Positions 7,663-18,763 are shown, counted from the stretch's first letter. The stretch is 44,810 bases of DNA from WHTB01 sp050699035 (GCA_050699035.1 JBOHDE010000005.1:1-44810), one strand, 5' to 3'. The notes: a model not told the origin generated them from the letters alone. A program made the numbers and translations.

Positions 7663-8351
7663 TCCGGGTCGGGCTCGTCGACGACCAGACCCTCGTCCGG
7701 CAGGGCATCCGTAGCCTGCTCGCCCTGGCCGACGACATCGAGGTGGTCGGCGAGGCGGCGGACGGCGAGCAGGCGCTGGAGCTCGTGGTGGAGACCGCGC
7801 CCGACGTACTCCTGCTCGACCTGCGGATGCCCGTGCTGGACGGCATCGGCACGCTGCGCCGGATGGCCGAGCAGGCACTGACGGTCCCGACCCTGGTCCT
7901 GACCACGTTCGACGACGACGCGCTGCTGCTCAGTGCGCTGCGGTCGGGGGCGCGCGGCTACCTGCTCAAGGACGTCACGCTGGACCAGCTCGTACACGCC
8001 ATCCACACGCTGGCCGCTGGCGGGACGCTGATTCAGCCGGCCGTCACCGCGCGGCTGCTGGAGCGCGTCGCCGAGCACCCGCTGGGGTTCGAGCCCGAGA
8101 CGCCGCCGGAGCCGCTCACCACCCGCGAGCTGGAGATCCTGCGGCTGTTGGCCGGCGGCTACTCGAACCGGGAGATCGCCACGGCGACCCATGTCGCCGA
8201 GGGGACCGTCAAGAACCATGTGTCGAGCGTGCTCTGGAAGCTGGGGGTGCGCGACCGTACGAGGGCGGTGCTGCGGGGTCTGGAGCTCGGCCTGATCCCT
8301 GGCACCGGACCCGACGTCAGGCCTCGCCCTGACCGTGCTGGCGGCGCTTGA
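7659..8351 (+). CDS. LuxR/NarL-family response regulator
   Basis: Transcription factor of 230 residues paired with the upstream kinase. The receiver domain (about 1-120) has the acidic pocket DD at 8-9, phospho-acceptor Asp54 in LLLDLRMP, Thr in VLTTFDDD and Lys in GYLLKDV. A LuxR-type helix-turn-helix (about 150-210) contains LTTRELEILRLLAGGYSNREIA and VKNHVSSVLWKLGVRDR. Overlap with the kinase stop is 4 nt. Its 3' end overlaps the convergent PAC2 gene by 35 bp. The likely target is the palindrome at 6447-6468, by position only. Confidence 0.9.
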   Translation: MIRVGLVDDQTLVRQGIRSLLALADDIEVVGEAADGEQALELVVETAPDVLLLDLRMPVLDGIGTLRRMAEQALTVPTLVLTTFDDDALLLSALRSGARGYLLKDVTLDQLVHAIHTLAAGGTLIQPAVTARLLERVAEHPLGFEPETPPEPLTTRELEILRLLAGGYSNREIATATHVAEGTVKNHVSSVLWKLGVRDRTRAVLRGLELGLIPGTGPDVRPRPDRAGGA

Positions 8352-9174
8352 GGTAGCGCTCGAACTCACGGGCGATGGCGTCGCCACTCGCTTCCGGCAG
8401 CTCCGCGGCGTCGCGTGACTCCTCCAGCGAACGGACGTACTCGGCCACCTCGGAGTCCTCACGTGACAGCTCGTCGACGCCACGCTCCCAGGCGCGCGCC
8501 TCTTCGGGCAGGTCTCCGAGGGGTACGGCCACCTCGAGCAGGTCCTCGATCTGGCCGAGCAGCGCGATCGTCGCCTTCGGGCACGGGGGCTGGGCCACGT
8601 AGTGCGGCACCGCCGCCCAGAACGACACCGAGGGGATGTCGAGCCGGCGGCAGGCGTCCTGGAAGACGCCGACGATACCGGTCGGGCCCTCGTAGTGGGA
8701 CTCCTCGAGCTCGAGTCGGCGCGCGAGCTCAGGGTCGCTCGACGTGCCCGTGACCGGCACGGGCCGGGTGTGGGGAGTGTCGGCGAGCAGCGCGCCAAGG
8801 GTGACGACCGTCTGCACGCCCAGGTCGTCGGCCCGGGCCAGGAGCTGTGCGCAGAACTCCCGCCACCTCATGTTGGGCTCGATGCCGCGCAACAGCACGA
8901 CGTCGCGCGGAGACCCGGTCGGGCGGCAGACCGCGATCTGTGAGGTCGGCCAGGTCAGCTCTCGGTCACCGTTCGGACCGATCGCGACGGTGGGTCGGTT
9001 GACCTGGAAGTCGTAGAAGTCCTCCGGGTCGAGTGCTGCCACGGTGGTGGCGTCCCAGACCAGCATCAGGTGGTCCAGTGCGCCGGACGCGGACTCACCG
9101 GCGTCGTTCCACCCCTCGAACGCGGCGATCATGATCGGGTCGACAAGGTCCGGGACGTCTTCGAGTTCGATCAC
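8317..9174 (-). CDS. PAC2 family protein (proteasome-assembly-chaperone-like)
   Basis: A 285-residue cytoplasmic protein of the PAC2 family. Characteristic segments are IMIAAFEGWNDAGESASGALDHL near the start, DVVLLRGIEPNMRWREF, and VVTLGALLADTPHTRPVPVTG. The family is named for eukaryotic 20S proteasome assembly chaperones. The bacterial members' role is not established, although one lies near metH in other actinobacteria, as here. The C-terminus is charged and helical (EFERYLKRRQHGQGEA). The start is GTG 9174 with a TAGGCT box 6 nt upstream. A link to the PrcBA proteasome about 20 kb away is tempting but not shown by the sequence. Confidence 0.85.
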   Translation of the reverse strand: MIELEDVPDLVDPIMIAAFEGWNDAGESASGALDHLMLVWDATTVAALDPEDFYDFQVNRPTVAIGPNGDRELTWPTSQIAVCRPTGSPRDVVLLRGIEPNMRWREFCAQLLARADDLGVQTVVTLGALLADTPHTRPVPVTGTSSDPELARRLELEESHYEGPTGIVGVFQDACRRLDIPSVSFWAAVPHYVAQPPCPKATIALLGQIEDLLEVAVPLGDLPEEARAWERGVDELSREDSEVAEYVRSLEESRDAAELPEASGDAIAREFERYLKRRQHGQGEA

Positions 9175-9180
9175 CGTGAA

Positions 9181-9186
9181 AGCCTA
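9181..9186 (-). promoter_or_regulatory. -10 box of a leaderless promoter (PAC2 gene)
   Basis: On the minus strand TAGGCT lies 6 nt before GTG 9174. Confidence 0.55.
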
Positions 9187-9277
9187 CGGTGCCGGTGAGG
9201 GCGCTGGTGCGGCGCCGGGTCGATTGCGGCATGTCCGACCGTTCTGTCCGAAATGGAAGAAATATCCGATATAACTC

Positions 9278-9306
9278 TCGACAGTGAGCACTTAAGTGCA
9301 TAACGT
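9278..9306 (+). promoter_or_regulatory. Promoter with palindromic operator in its spacer (surface-protein gene)
   Basis: A -35-like TCGACA (9278-9283) and a -10 TAACGT (9301-9306) are exactly 17 bp apart. The spacer holds a perfect 12-bp palindrome GCACTTAAGTGC (9288-9299). A second possible -10, TATAAC, lies at 9270-9275. The surrounding 60 bp are clearly more AT-rich than the rest of the window. The rest of the gap 9187-9341 shows only two direct GTCCGA hexamers, near 9230 and 9245. Confidence 0.5.
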
Positions 9307-9350
9307 GACCCGAGGCAGCGCGTTCCCCACGTCGTACTCGGGTGGACAGC

Positions 9351-10430
9351 ATGGGTGTCGCAGGATACGCAGCACCGGCCGTCAGGCCGGGCAGCCAGGC
9401 GATCGTCGCTTGGTGCGTGCGGGCGAGCCTGGTGGCCGCTGGCGTCGTCCTCGCCTATCTGGTGTCGATGTCGGCCGCATCCGCGGACGACTCGTCGGAC
9501 CCTGACAGCCGCGACGCTGGATCGTCTTCGTGGTCCGTCGCGGCCGATGAGCCGACGGAGGAACCAGCCGGGGAGCCGGTTGAGGAGCCCGCTGAAGAGC
9601 CGGCCGAGCCGACGCGTGAAGAGTCGGAAACCAGTGAATCGCCTTCCACAGAAGTAAATTCCGCCGACACTGACGGTGAGTCAACGAGCCGCGACAGCAG
9701 CGGTTCGGGAGACTCGTCGACGGCTGGTCCGCCCGGACCGAGTGACGACACCGATGCGTCGCCGGACCAGCCCGTACGGGCTGGCGTCGAACGCGTAGTC
9801 GGGCTCACTCGGTCCGCGACGAAGTCCGTGGTTCAGAGTTCGCGGAACACGACGGCGGCTGCAGTCACGGAGACGACCGACCTCGCCCCGACGACGACGC
9901 GACAGCTTCACGACCGAGTCGTCGGCCCGACCGACGATGCAGTACGGGGTGCCGTGGACTCCCTGCTGGACAAGGCGAACGTGCCACGGCCGGAGCCGCC
10001 GCGGGTAGATGACCTGGTGCCGCCAGCACCGGACGGCACCGCATCGCCGATCCTCGATCGGGACGCGACACCACAGACCATTCGGGCCGATCGGCGTAGC
10101 GGCGACCGTCCCGAGAGCACGCACCTGGCCGCGTCGGCCAGTCTGGTCGGGCTGCGCGAGGGAAACGCTCCCTCCGCGCCGGCACAGGTCGCCCGGCCGG
10201 CGTCGCCGCTTCAGTCCTCATCAGCTGCTGACGGCACGGATGGGCAGTTGCCCGCGTCGCCGTCGGGCTCCGCGGACACAGCCGCGTCCGGCAGTTCAAT
10301 CGGAGCCCCGTTGTGCGCGGTCGAGAGTCAGCTGATCGCGTACACGACGGTCGTCTCGGGCCTGCCGGGTCCGCAGGCGGACGTTACTCCGGCGGGCTAC
10401 GCGGCCCGGCCGGGCTTCGCTCCTGACTGA
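9351..10430 (+). CDS. Secreted low-complexity protein, N-terminal part of an interrupted LPXTG protein
   Basis: Not assigned to a family beyond its architecture. A signal peptide is visible (about residues 18-45: hydrophobic VRASLVAAGVVLAYLVSM, then ASA before DD). An acidic Glu/Pro/Ser/Thr-rich stretch (about 55-140) with repeats such as EEPAGEPVEEPAEEPAEP follows, then a less biased region with one cysteine (GAPLCAVESQLIAYTTVVS). ATG 9351 has a weak GGGTGG ribosome site. GTG 9342 is an alternative in the same frame. The frame ends at TGA 10428-10430, then continues without another stop to an LPNTG sorting signal. Without readthrough the product would be secreted but not anchored. Third-position GC is lower than in neighbours. 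Confidence 0.7.
   Translation: MGVAGYAAPAVRPGSQAIVAWCVRASLVAAGVVLAYLVSMSAASADDSSDPDSRDAGSSSWSVAADEPTEEPAGEPVEEPAEEPAEPTREESETSESPSTEVNSADTDGESTSRDSSGSGDSSTAGPPGPSDDTDASPDQPVRAGVERVVGLTRSATKSVVQSSRNTTAAAVTETTDLAPTTTRQLHDRVVGPTDDAVRGAVDSLLDKANVPRPEPPRVDDLVPPAPDGTASPILDRDATPQTIRADRRSGDRPESTHLAASASLVGLREGNAPSAPAQVARPASPLQSSSAADGTDGQLPASPSGSADTAASGSSIGAPLCAVESQLIAYTTVVSGLPGPQADVTPAGYAARPGFAPD
10428..10430 (+). other. Single in-frame TGA separating the two halves of the surface-protein gene
   Basis: The frame is open from 9342 to 10427 and again from 10431 to 10835, with only this TGA between. The next base is C (TGACC), the context generally regarded as leakiest for readthrough. It could be a nonsense mutation, a sequencing error or a readthrough site; the sequence alone cannot tell which. 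Confidence 0.75.
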
Positions 10431-10838
10431 CCTTTCTCCGAGCACGGGCTTGACGGCTCACGTCCGTGGCATCCCTCAACCCCGCCTGGTCCAGGTGGAT
10501 CGGCCGACGCAGTCGTGCCGGGTGTCGGCACGCTGTCGGGCGAGGCCGCCGTTGAGCCTGGCGACGGCACTGACGGTGATCAGCCCGGCGACAACACGGA
10601 CGGTGACAACGCGAACGACGGTTCCGAACGCGACGACACGACGCTCAACCGGGTGGCACCGGTGCTTGTGCCACCTACCGGCGGCGTGACCGTGGCAAGC
10701 GGAGGGTCGGCGCTCGACACCTCCCCGCTGCCCAATACGGGGGTTGGTGATTCGCTGCTGTGGCTTCTGCTGCTGGGCGGCTCACTGATCGGCGGCGGCC
10801 TGTTGCTTCTCCGACGGAAGGGGGTGGCCAGCTCCTGA
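10431..10838 (+). pseudogene. C-terminal part of the interrupted surface protein with LPNTG sortase signal
   Basis: Same frame as the upstream part. It reads PFSEHGLDGSRPWHPSTPPG, then an Asp/Gly/Asn/Thr-rich linker (DGTDGDQPGDNTDGDNANDG), then the sorting signal SPLPNTGVGDS, a hydrophobic helix (LLWLLLLGGSLIGGGLLLL) and the basic tail RRKGVASS. This is a complete class of sortase substrate end. The first possible start inside it is GTG 10515, with no ribosome site or promoter, so independent expression is unlikely. If the TGA is read through, the joined product would be a wall-anchored protein of about 495 residues. Confidence 0.65.
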
Positions 10839-10845
10839 CGACCTG

Positions 10846-10890
10846 GGACAGGGTGGTCGGTACAGCCTGCACAAGCCGGCCACCCTGTTC
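10846..10890 (+). terminator. Hairpin after the surface-protein gene
   Basis: Arms 10846-10860 and 10876-10890 pair over 15 positions with two G-U pairs and a 15-nt loop, starting 7 nt after the stop. There is no strong T-tract. It probably ends transcription before the metH promoter. Confidence 0.55.
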
Positions 10891-10921
10891 CACCTGCTCC
10901 AACAACTGGACAGCGTGCTCG

Positions 10922-10927
10922 TAGGAT
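10922..10927 (+). promoter_or_regulatory. -10 box upstream of metH
   Basis: TAGGAT predicts a transcription start near 10934 and a leader of about 73 nt before GTG 11007. A TTG at 10934 sits at leaderless spacing but would open an out-of-frame 64-codon frame running into metH. Confidence 0.5.
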
Positions 10928-10950
10928 GGACCCTTGAAACAGGAGTTTCT

Positions 10951-10978
10951 GGGCCCGCCCCATACCCTGGGCGGGCCT
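10951..10978 (+). promoter_or_regulatory. GC-rich hairpin in the metH leader
   Basis: A perfect 9-bp stem (10952-10960 with 10969-10977), extendable by one G-U pair, has an 8-nt loop (cataccct). It lies about 14 nt before the metH ribosome site (AGGGAG 10994-10999). No cobalamin-riboswitch box was seen, so a control role is only possible. Confidence 0.4.
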
Positions 10979-11006
10979 CTACCCACGTTCCGCAGGGAGT
11001 CTCATC

Positions 11007-14489
<3,483 letters not shown>

Positions 14490-14496
14490 CGGGATC

Positions 14497-14502
14497 TAGG
14501 CT
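14497..14502 (+). promoter_or_regulatory. -10 box of a leaderless promoter (HAD gene)
   Basis: TAGGCT lies 8 nt before ATG 14511 and 5 nt before an in-frame GTG at 14508. The former spacing is the more usual. Confidence 0.55.
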
Positions 14503-14510
14503 GTGCGGTG

Positions 14511-15176
14511 ATGACCCGAACACCTCGCTCCGAGCTGCCGCACGCGGTCCTCTGGGACATGGATGGCACCCTGGTCGACACCGAGCCGGCCTGGATCGCC
14601 GGTGAGTTCCGGCTGGCCGAGCGCCATGGTGGGACCTGGAGCGAGGACCACGCGCTCAACCTGGTGGGCAACGACCTGCTCACTTCCGCGACGTACATCC
14701 GTGAGCACATGGGCATCGACCTGAGTCCGGAGCAGATCGTGGACGCGTTGCTCGACCATGTCGTCGAGGAGGTACGCCGGACGGTGCCGTGGCGGCCGGG
14801 TGCACTCGATCTGCTGCTGAGCCACGTGGAGGCCGGCATCCCGGCTGCCCTGGTCACGATGTCGTACCGGCGCTTCGCCCAGGCCGTGATCGACTCGCTG
14901 CCCGACGACACGTTCTCCGCCATCGTCGTCGGCGACGAGGTCGACAACGGCAAGCCCCACCCCGAGCCCTACCTCGCGGCCGCCGCACTGCTCGGCGCCG
15001 ACCCGGCGAACTGCCTGGCGATCGAGGACTCCGGTCCGGGCGCGACGTCGGCCGAGGCGGCGGGGTGCCATGTGCTGGTCGTGCCCAACCACGTCGAGGT
15101 GGCGACCGGCCCGCGGCGCACCCGCCGTGACTCGCTGGTGGGGCTCGAGGTGTCCGACCTCGGCGCCTTCTGGTGA
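14511..15176 (+). CDS. HAD family hydrolase (subfamily IA, phosphatase/phosphomutase-like)
   Basis: A 221-residue cytoplasmic phosphohydrolase. HAD motif I is WDMDGTLVDTEP (nucleophile Asp and acid/base Asp), motif II Ser/Thr in ALVTMSYRR, motif III Lys in DNGKPHPEPY, and motif IV acidic residues in IEDSGPGATSAEAAG. A helical cap is inserted after motif I (about residues 25-85), as in beta-phosphoglucomutase and phosphoglycolate phosphatase relatives. The substrate is not predictable. It follows metH by 21 bp but has its own leaderless -10 box. Confidence 0.88.
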   Translation: MTRTPRSELPHAVLWDMDGTLVDTEPAWIAGEFRLAERHGGTWSEDHALNLVGNDLLTSATYIREHMGIDLSPEQIVDALLDHVVEEVRRTVPWRPGALDLLLSHVEAGIPAALVTMSYRRFAQAVIDSLPDDTFSAIVVGDEVDNGKPHPEPYLAAAALLGADPANCLAIEDSGPGATSAEAAGCHVLVVPNHVEVATGPRRTRRDSLVGLEVSDLGAFW

Positions 15177-15181
15177 GTGGA

Positions 15182-15247
15182 CGCAAGGCCGCCTGACGCG
15201 GGCCGTTCCTGCACCGGGATGCGCCGAGTGGTGCCAAACGGTGCACC
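15182..15247 (+). repeat. Direct repeat, copy 1 (about 66 bp)
   Basis: Begins 5 bp after the HAD stop. It opens CGCAAGGCCGCCTGACGCGG and ends CAAACGGTGCACC. It matches copy 2 (15503-15569) in the same orientation with about four differences including one 1-bp indel. Confidence 0.85.
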
Positions 15248-15420
15248 GGCGCCGCGGATCCGCTCGCATTCTGCGGACATAGGTCGGCAGATCGCATTCC
15301 GGCGGACCGTGGGCGAGTGTCGTCAGTCGCGTGTGGGTTGGCCCGACGCCGGAGGGGCGCCGTCGGCCCGATACATGGCACGTGACGCAACGTGGGGTCC
15401 CGCCGCCCAGATCCCGCCAC

Positions 15421-15478
15421 CGAGATGGACGAAGTCGGGGTCGCTCGGGTGGGTCTGACCCCGACTTCGTCCATCTCG
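15421..15478. repeat. Perfect 22-bp inverted repeat with 14-nt loop
   Basis: Arms 15421-15442 and 15457-15478 are exact reverse complements (left arm starts CGAGATGGACGAAG). It lies between two copies of a direct repeat in the convergent spacer HAD/ABC-ATPase (15177-15582). It may act as a bidirectional terminator or be a small dispersed element. The remaining spacer has no gene that I can support. Confidence 0.8.
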
Positions 15479-15502
15479 ACAAAGATCCGAGATCGCGACG
15501 GC

Positions 15503-15569
15503 CGCAAGGCCGCCTGACGCGGGCCGACTCCTGCACCGGGATGCGCCGAGCGGTGGCAAACGGTGCACC
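15503..15569 (+). repeat. Direct repeat, copy 2 (about 67 bp)
   Basis: Same orientation as copy 1, 321 bp further on, ending 13 bp before the stop of the ABC ATPase gene on the other strand. Confidence 0.85.
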
Positions 15570-15582
15570 ACAGGCAGACGCG

Positions 15583-16686
15583 CTAGGCCCGCGTCGCCGC
15601 GACGGCGTCCTGGTTCTCGGGGAAGTGGCACGCCACCTGGTGCCGCGGCGCCAGGTCGACCAACGGCGGCTCGGTCGTCTTGCAGATCTCCTGGGCCTTC
15701 CAGCAGCGGGTGTGGAACCGGCAGGCCGGCGGCGGGTTGATCGGGCTCGGCACGTCGCCCTGCAGCCGGATCCGCTCCCGCTCGGTGCGCCGTTTGGTGT
15801 CGGGAATGGGCACGGCGGACATCAGCGCCACCGTGTACGGGTGCATCGGCGTCTCGTACAGGTTGTGGCGGTCGGCCAGCTCGACGATCTTGCCGAGGTA
15901 CATGACCGCGACCCGGTCGGAGACGTGCCGCACCACGGACAGGTCGTGCGCGATCATCACGTACGTCAGCCCGAGCTCGTCTTGCAGGTCCTCGAGCAGG
16001 TTGACCACCTGGGCCTGGATCGACACGTCGAGCGCGGACACGGGCTCGTCGGCGACGATCAGCTTGGGCCGCAGGGCGAGCGTGCGGGCGATGCCGATCC
16101 GCTGCCGCTGCCCGCCGGAGAACTCGTGCGGGTAGCGGTTGTAGTGCTCCGGGTTGAGGCCGACCAGCTCGAGCAGATCCTGCACCGTCTTCTTGGTGCC
16201 GATCTCGGTCTCGACGTTCTGCAGCTTGAACGGCGCACCGACGATCCGGCCCACCGTGTGCCGTGGGTTCAGCGACGAGTACGGGTCCTGGAAGATCATC
16301 TGGACGTCGCGACGCAGCGGCCGCATCTTGCCGTTCGAGATGTGGGAGATGTCGTGACCGTCGAAGGTGACGCTGCCGCCGGTCGGCTCCAGCAGCCGGG
16401 TCAGCAGCCGACCGGTCGTGCTCTTGCCGCAACCCGACTCGCCGACCAGGGACAGCGTCTCGCCCTGGCGAACGTCGAAGGTCAGGCCGTCGACCGCCTG
16501 CACGGCTCCGACCTGCCGCTGCAGCAGACCGCGGCGGATCGGGAAGTGCTTCACCAGACCCTGCACCGACAGCAGGACCTCGCCCGCGGTTGTGGGCGCT
16601 GCGGTCGGTGTGGTGTCGGCAGTGGTCACGGTCGCTCCGTCATCGCGTCTTTCGGCCGGCTCGCTCATCGCCTCGCGCTCGCTCAC
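15583..16686 (-). CDS. Oligopeptide ABC transporter ATP-binding protein (OppF/DppF type)
   Basis: Second ATPase of a peptide importer, about 367 residues from GTG 16686, which overlaps the OppD-like stop as GTGA (ATG 16668 is a shorter option). Motifs are Walker A GESGCGKST, Q-loop MIFQDPYSSLNPR, signature FSGGQRQRIGIARTL, Walker B LIVADEPVSALD and H-loop IAHDLSVV. The family C-terminal oligopeptide domain follows (HPYTVALMSAVP), with cysteines in ACRFHTRCWKAQEIC and VACHFP. In DppD-type proteins such cysteines can hold an iron-sulfur cluster. A 30-residue Thr/Ala-rich N-terminal extension precedes the core. Last gene of the operon. Confidence 0.9.
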   Translation of the reverse strand: MSEREAMSEPAERRDDGATVTTADTTPTAAPTTAGEVLLSVQGLVKHFPIRRGLLQRQVGAVQAVDGLTFDVRQGETLSLVGESGCGKSTTGRLLTRLLEPTGGSVTFDGHDISHISNGKMRPLRRDVQMIFQDPYSSLNPRHTVGRIVGAPFKLQNVETEIGTKKTVQDLLELVGLNPEHYNRYPHEFSGGQRQRIGIARTLALRPKLIVADEPVSALDVSIQAQVVNLLEDLQDELGLTYVMIAHDLSVVRHVSDRVAVMYLGKIVELADRHNLYETPMHPYTVALMSAVPIPDTKRRTERERIRLQGDVPSPINPPPACRFHTRCWKAQEICKTTEPPLVDLAPRHQVACHFPENQDAVAATRA

Positions 16687-17747
16687 AGCTTCGGCTGGAT
16701 GTCGTCGCGCCAGATCTGGTCGCGTTGGTCGCGGGTCAGGTGGCAGGCCACCCGGTGGCCGTGGCCGACGTCGATCAGCTCGGGCCGCTCGCTCGTGCTC
16801 CGACCGCCGGTGAGGTCGCAGTAGGAGCATCGCGGGTTGAAGGCGCAGCCGCTCGGCACGTTGATCAGGCTGGGTGGCGTGCCCTTGATCGGGAGCAGCC
16901 GCTCGGAACGCTCGCGGTCGATCCGCGGCATCGAGCCCAACAGCCCCCAGGTGTACGGATGCTGGGGCTCGCGGAAGATGTCGTCGGCGGTGCCGTACTC
17001 CGCGCACCGCCCGGCGTACATGACCAGGATGTCGTCGGCCAGCTCGGCCACCACCCCGAGGTCGTGGGTGATGATGATCACCGCGGAGTTGAACTCCTTC
17101 TGCAGGTCGCGGATCAGGTCGAGGATCTGGGCCTGGACGGTGACGTCGAGGGCCGTGGTCGGCTCGTCGGCGATCAGCAGCTCGGGGTCGCACGACAGCG
17201 CCATCGCGATCATCGCGCGCTGGCGCATGCCGCCGGAGAACTGATGCGGATAGTCGTGCACCCGCTTGTCAGGTTGCGGGATCCCCACCCGGTCGAGCAT
17301 GTCGATCGCGTGCTGGTAGGCCGCCTTTTTGCTTACCTCGTTGTGAATCCGGTAGGCCTCCACGATCTGGTAGCCGATCGTGTAGTAGGGGTGCATCGAC
17401 GACAGCGGGTCCTGGAAGATCATCGCCATCTTCTGGCCGCGGAGGAGCCGGACCCCCTCCGGGCTGGCACCGACCAGCTCCTCGCCGTCGAGGAAGATCT
17501 CGCCGGTGATCTTGGCGGAGCCACCATGGTGCAGCCCCATCACCGACAAGCTCGTCACGCTCTTGCCCGAGCCTGACTCGCCGACGATGCCGAGGGTCTT
17601 GCCCCGGTCGACGCGGAAGGTGAGCCCGTCGACCGACTTGACCAGACCGTCGTCGGTGGGGAAGTGCACACGCAGGTCGCGGACGTCGAGGAACGACGTC
17701 GGCTTCTCGGTGCCGGCTCGGTAGCTGTGCTCCGCGATCTCGGTCAC
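16683..17747 (-). CDS. Oligopeptide ABC transporter ATP-binding protein (OppD/DppD type)
   Basis: First ATPase of the importer, 354 residues. Motifs are Walker A GESGSGKS, MIFQDPLSSMHPYY, signature FSGGMRQRAMIAMAL, Walker B LLIADEPTTALD and ITHDLGVV. The C-terminal domain carries HPYTWGLLGSMP and the cysteine motif SGCAFNPRCSYC plus HRVACH. GTG 17747 overlaps the permease stop as GTGA and matches the start of the conserved region, so the longer frame up to 18158 is not used. It couples ATP hydrolysis at the inner membrane face to peptide uptake through the two permeases. Confidence 0.92.
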   Translation of the reverse strand: MTEIAEHSYRAGTEKPTSFLDVRDLRVHFPTDDGLVKSVDGLTFRVDRGKTLGIVGESGSGKSVTSLSVMGLHHGGSAKITGEIFLDGEELVGASPEGVRLLRGQKMAMIFQDPLSSMHPYYTIGYQIVEAYRIHNEVSKKAAYQHAIDMLDRVGIPQPDKRVHDYPHQFSGGMRQRAMIAMALSCDPELLIADEPTTALDVTVQAQILDLIRDLQKEFNSAVIIITHDLGVVAELADDILVMYAGRCAEYGTADDIFREPQHPYTWGLLGSMPRIDRERSERLLPIKGTPPSLINVPSGCAFNPRCSYCDLTGGRSTSERPELIDVGHGHRVACHLTRDQRDQIWRDDIQPKL

Positions 17748-18754
17748 TTCCGCACCCTCGGGTCGACGACGGCGTACAACAGGTCCACGATCAGGCTGGC
17801 CATCACGATGAAGAACGCAGCGGTCAGCGTGACACCCATGATCTTGGGCAGGTCGTTGGCGACGATCCCGTCGACGGCGTACTTGCCAAGACCGTTGAGG
17901 GAGAAGGTCTTCTCGGTCAGCACCGCACCGCCGAGCAGGAGGCCGAGGTCGAGGCCGAAGATGGTGAGGATCGGCGTGAGCGCGCCACGCAGCCCGTGGC
18001 GGACGACCACGGTCTTCTCCGGCAGTCCCTTGGCGCGAGCGGTGCGCACATAGTCCTCGTTCATCGTCTCCAGCATCCCGGCCCGGGTCAGCCGGGCGTA
18101 CTGCGCAGAGAACAGGAACGCCAGCGTGATCCACGGCAGGACCATCGAGTACGCCCACTGCGCGGGATTCTCAGTCACCGGGACGAACTGACCGCCGGGC
18201 GCCGTCCAGCCGAGCTTGTAGCTGAAGAACGACAGGCACACCAGGCCGGTGAAGAAGATCGGGAGTGACACGCCGGCCAGCGAGACGCTCATCGCGGCCC
18301 GGTCGAAGACCGACCCGCGTCTCAGCGCCGACAGCACCCCGACCGACACGCCGAACGTCACCCAGATCAGGGCGGCCCCGACGGCGAGCGACAGGGTCAC
18401 CGGGATCCGGTCGAGCAGCTCGGGCCATACCGGCTGCCGGGTGATGAAGGAGTAGCCGAGACAGGGTGCGGGGCACTGCTCCACGCCCGCGCCGTAGTCG
18501 TACTCCGTCCCGATCGCGACGCCTTTGGCCCAGTTGGCGTACTGCACGTAGATCGGGTCGTTGAAGCCGAGCCGTTCGGTGGTGACCTTGACGGTCTCCG
18601 CCGTCGCCGCCCGGCCGACGTAGCGGGTGGCCAGGCTCTCGGCCGAGCCGCCGATCAGCCGGGGGATCAGGTAGAAGATCGAGAACGTGATGACGCTGAC
18701 GACGAACAGCAGCACCACCGCCGCGAACAACCGCCTGATGATGTATGTGATCAC
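17744..18754 (-). CDS. Peptide ABC transporter permease (OppB/DppB type)
   Basis: A 336-residue membrane subunit with six predicted helices, the first at residues 8-30 (RLFAAVVLLFVVSVITFSIF). The EAA loop that contacts the ATPases is visible as MNEDYVRTARAKGLPEKTVVVRHG. The periplasm-facing loop between helices 1 and 2 is long (about residues 33-110). GTG 18754 is the start; a ribosome site is not obvious. The stop overlaps the next gene by 4 nt. A hairpin at 18764-18808 lies just upstream, between it and the binding-protein gene. Confidence 0.9.
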   Translation of the reverse strand: MITYIIRRLFAAVVLLFVVSVITFSIFYLIPRLIGGSAESLATRYVGRAATAETVKVTTERLGFNDPIYVQYANWAKGVAIGTEYDYGAGVEQCPAPCLGYSFITRQPVWPELLDRIPVTLSLAVGAALIWVTFGVSVGVLSALRRGSVFDRAAMSVSLAGVSLPIFFTGLVCLSFFSYKLGWTAPGGQFVPVTENPAQWAYSMVLPWITLAFLFSAQYARLTRAGMLETMNEDYVRTARAKGLPEKTVVVRHGLRGALTPILTIFGLDLGLLLGGAVLTEKTFSLNGLGKYAVDGIVANDLPKIMGVTLTAAFFIVMASLIVDLLYAVVDPRVRK

Positions 18755-18763
18755 TCTGGTCGG

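Noticed and set aside
8317..9174. PAC2 protein as an assembly factor of this proteasome
   Set aside because: Only the family name suggests it. The gene is about 20 kb from prcBA, has its own promoter, and bacterial PAC2 function is not established.
10428..10430. Selenocysteine codon at the TGA
   Set aside because: The surrounding residues are a low-complexity linker with no redox motif, and no SECIS-like stem is apparent just downstream.
10839..11006. Cobalamin or SAM riboswitch before metH
   Set aside because: The leader is too short, and no B12-box-like or SAM-motif core is visible. Only one GC-rich stem is seen.
15373..15386. A 14-nt match (catggcacgtgacg) between this spacer and the start of pup at 29704
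   Set aside because: Several 14-nt matches are expected by chance in a window this long, and the flanks do not match.
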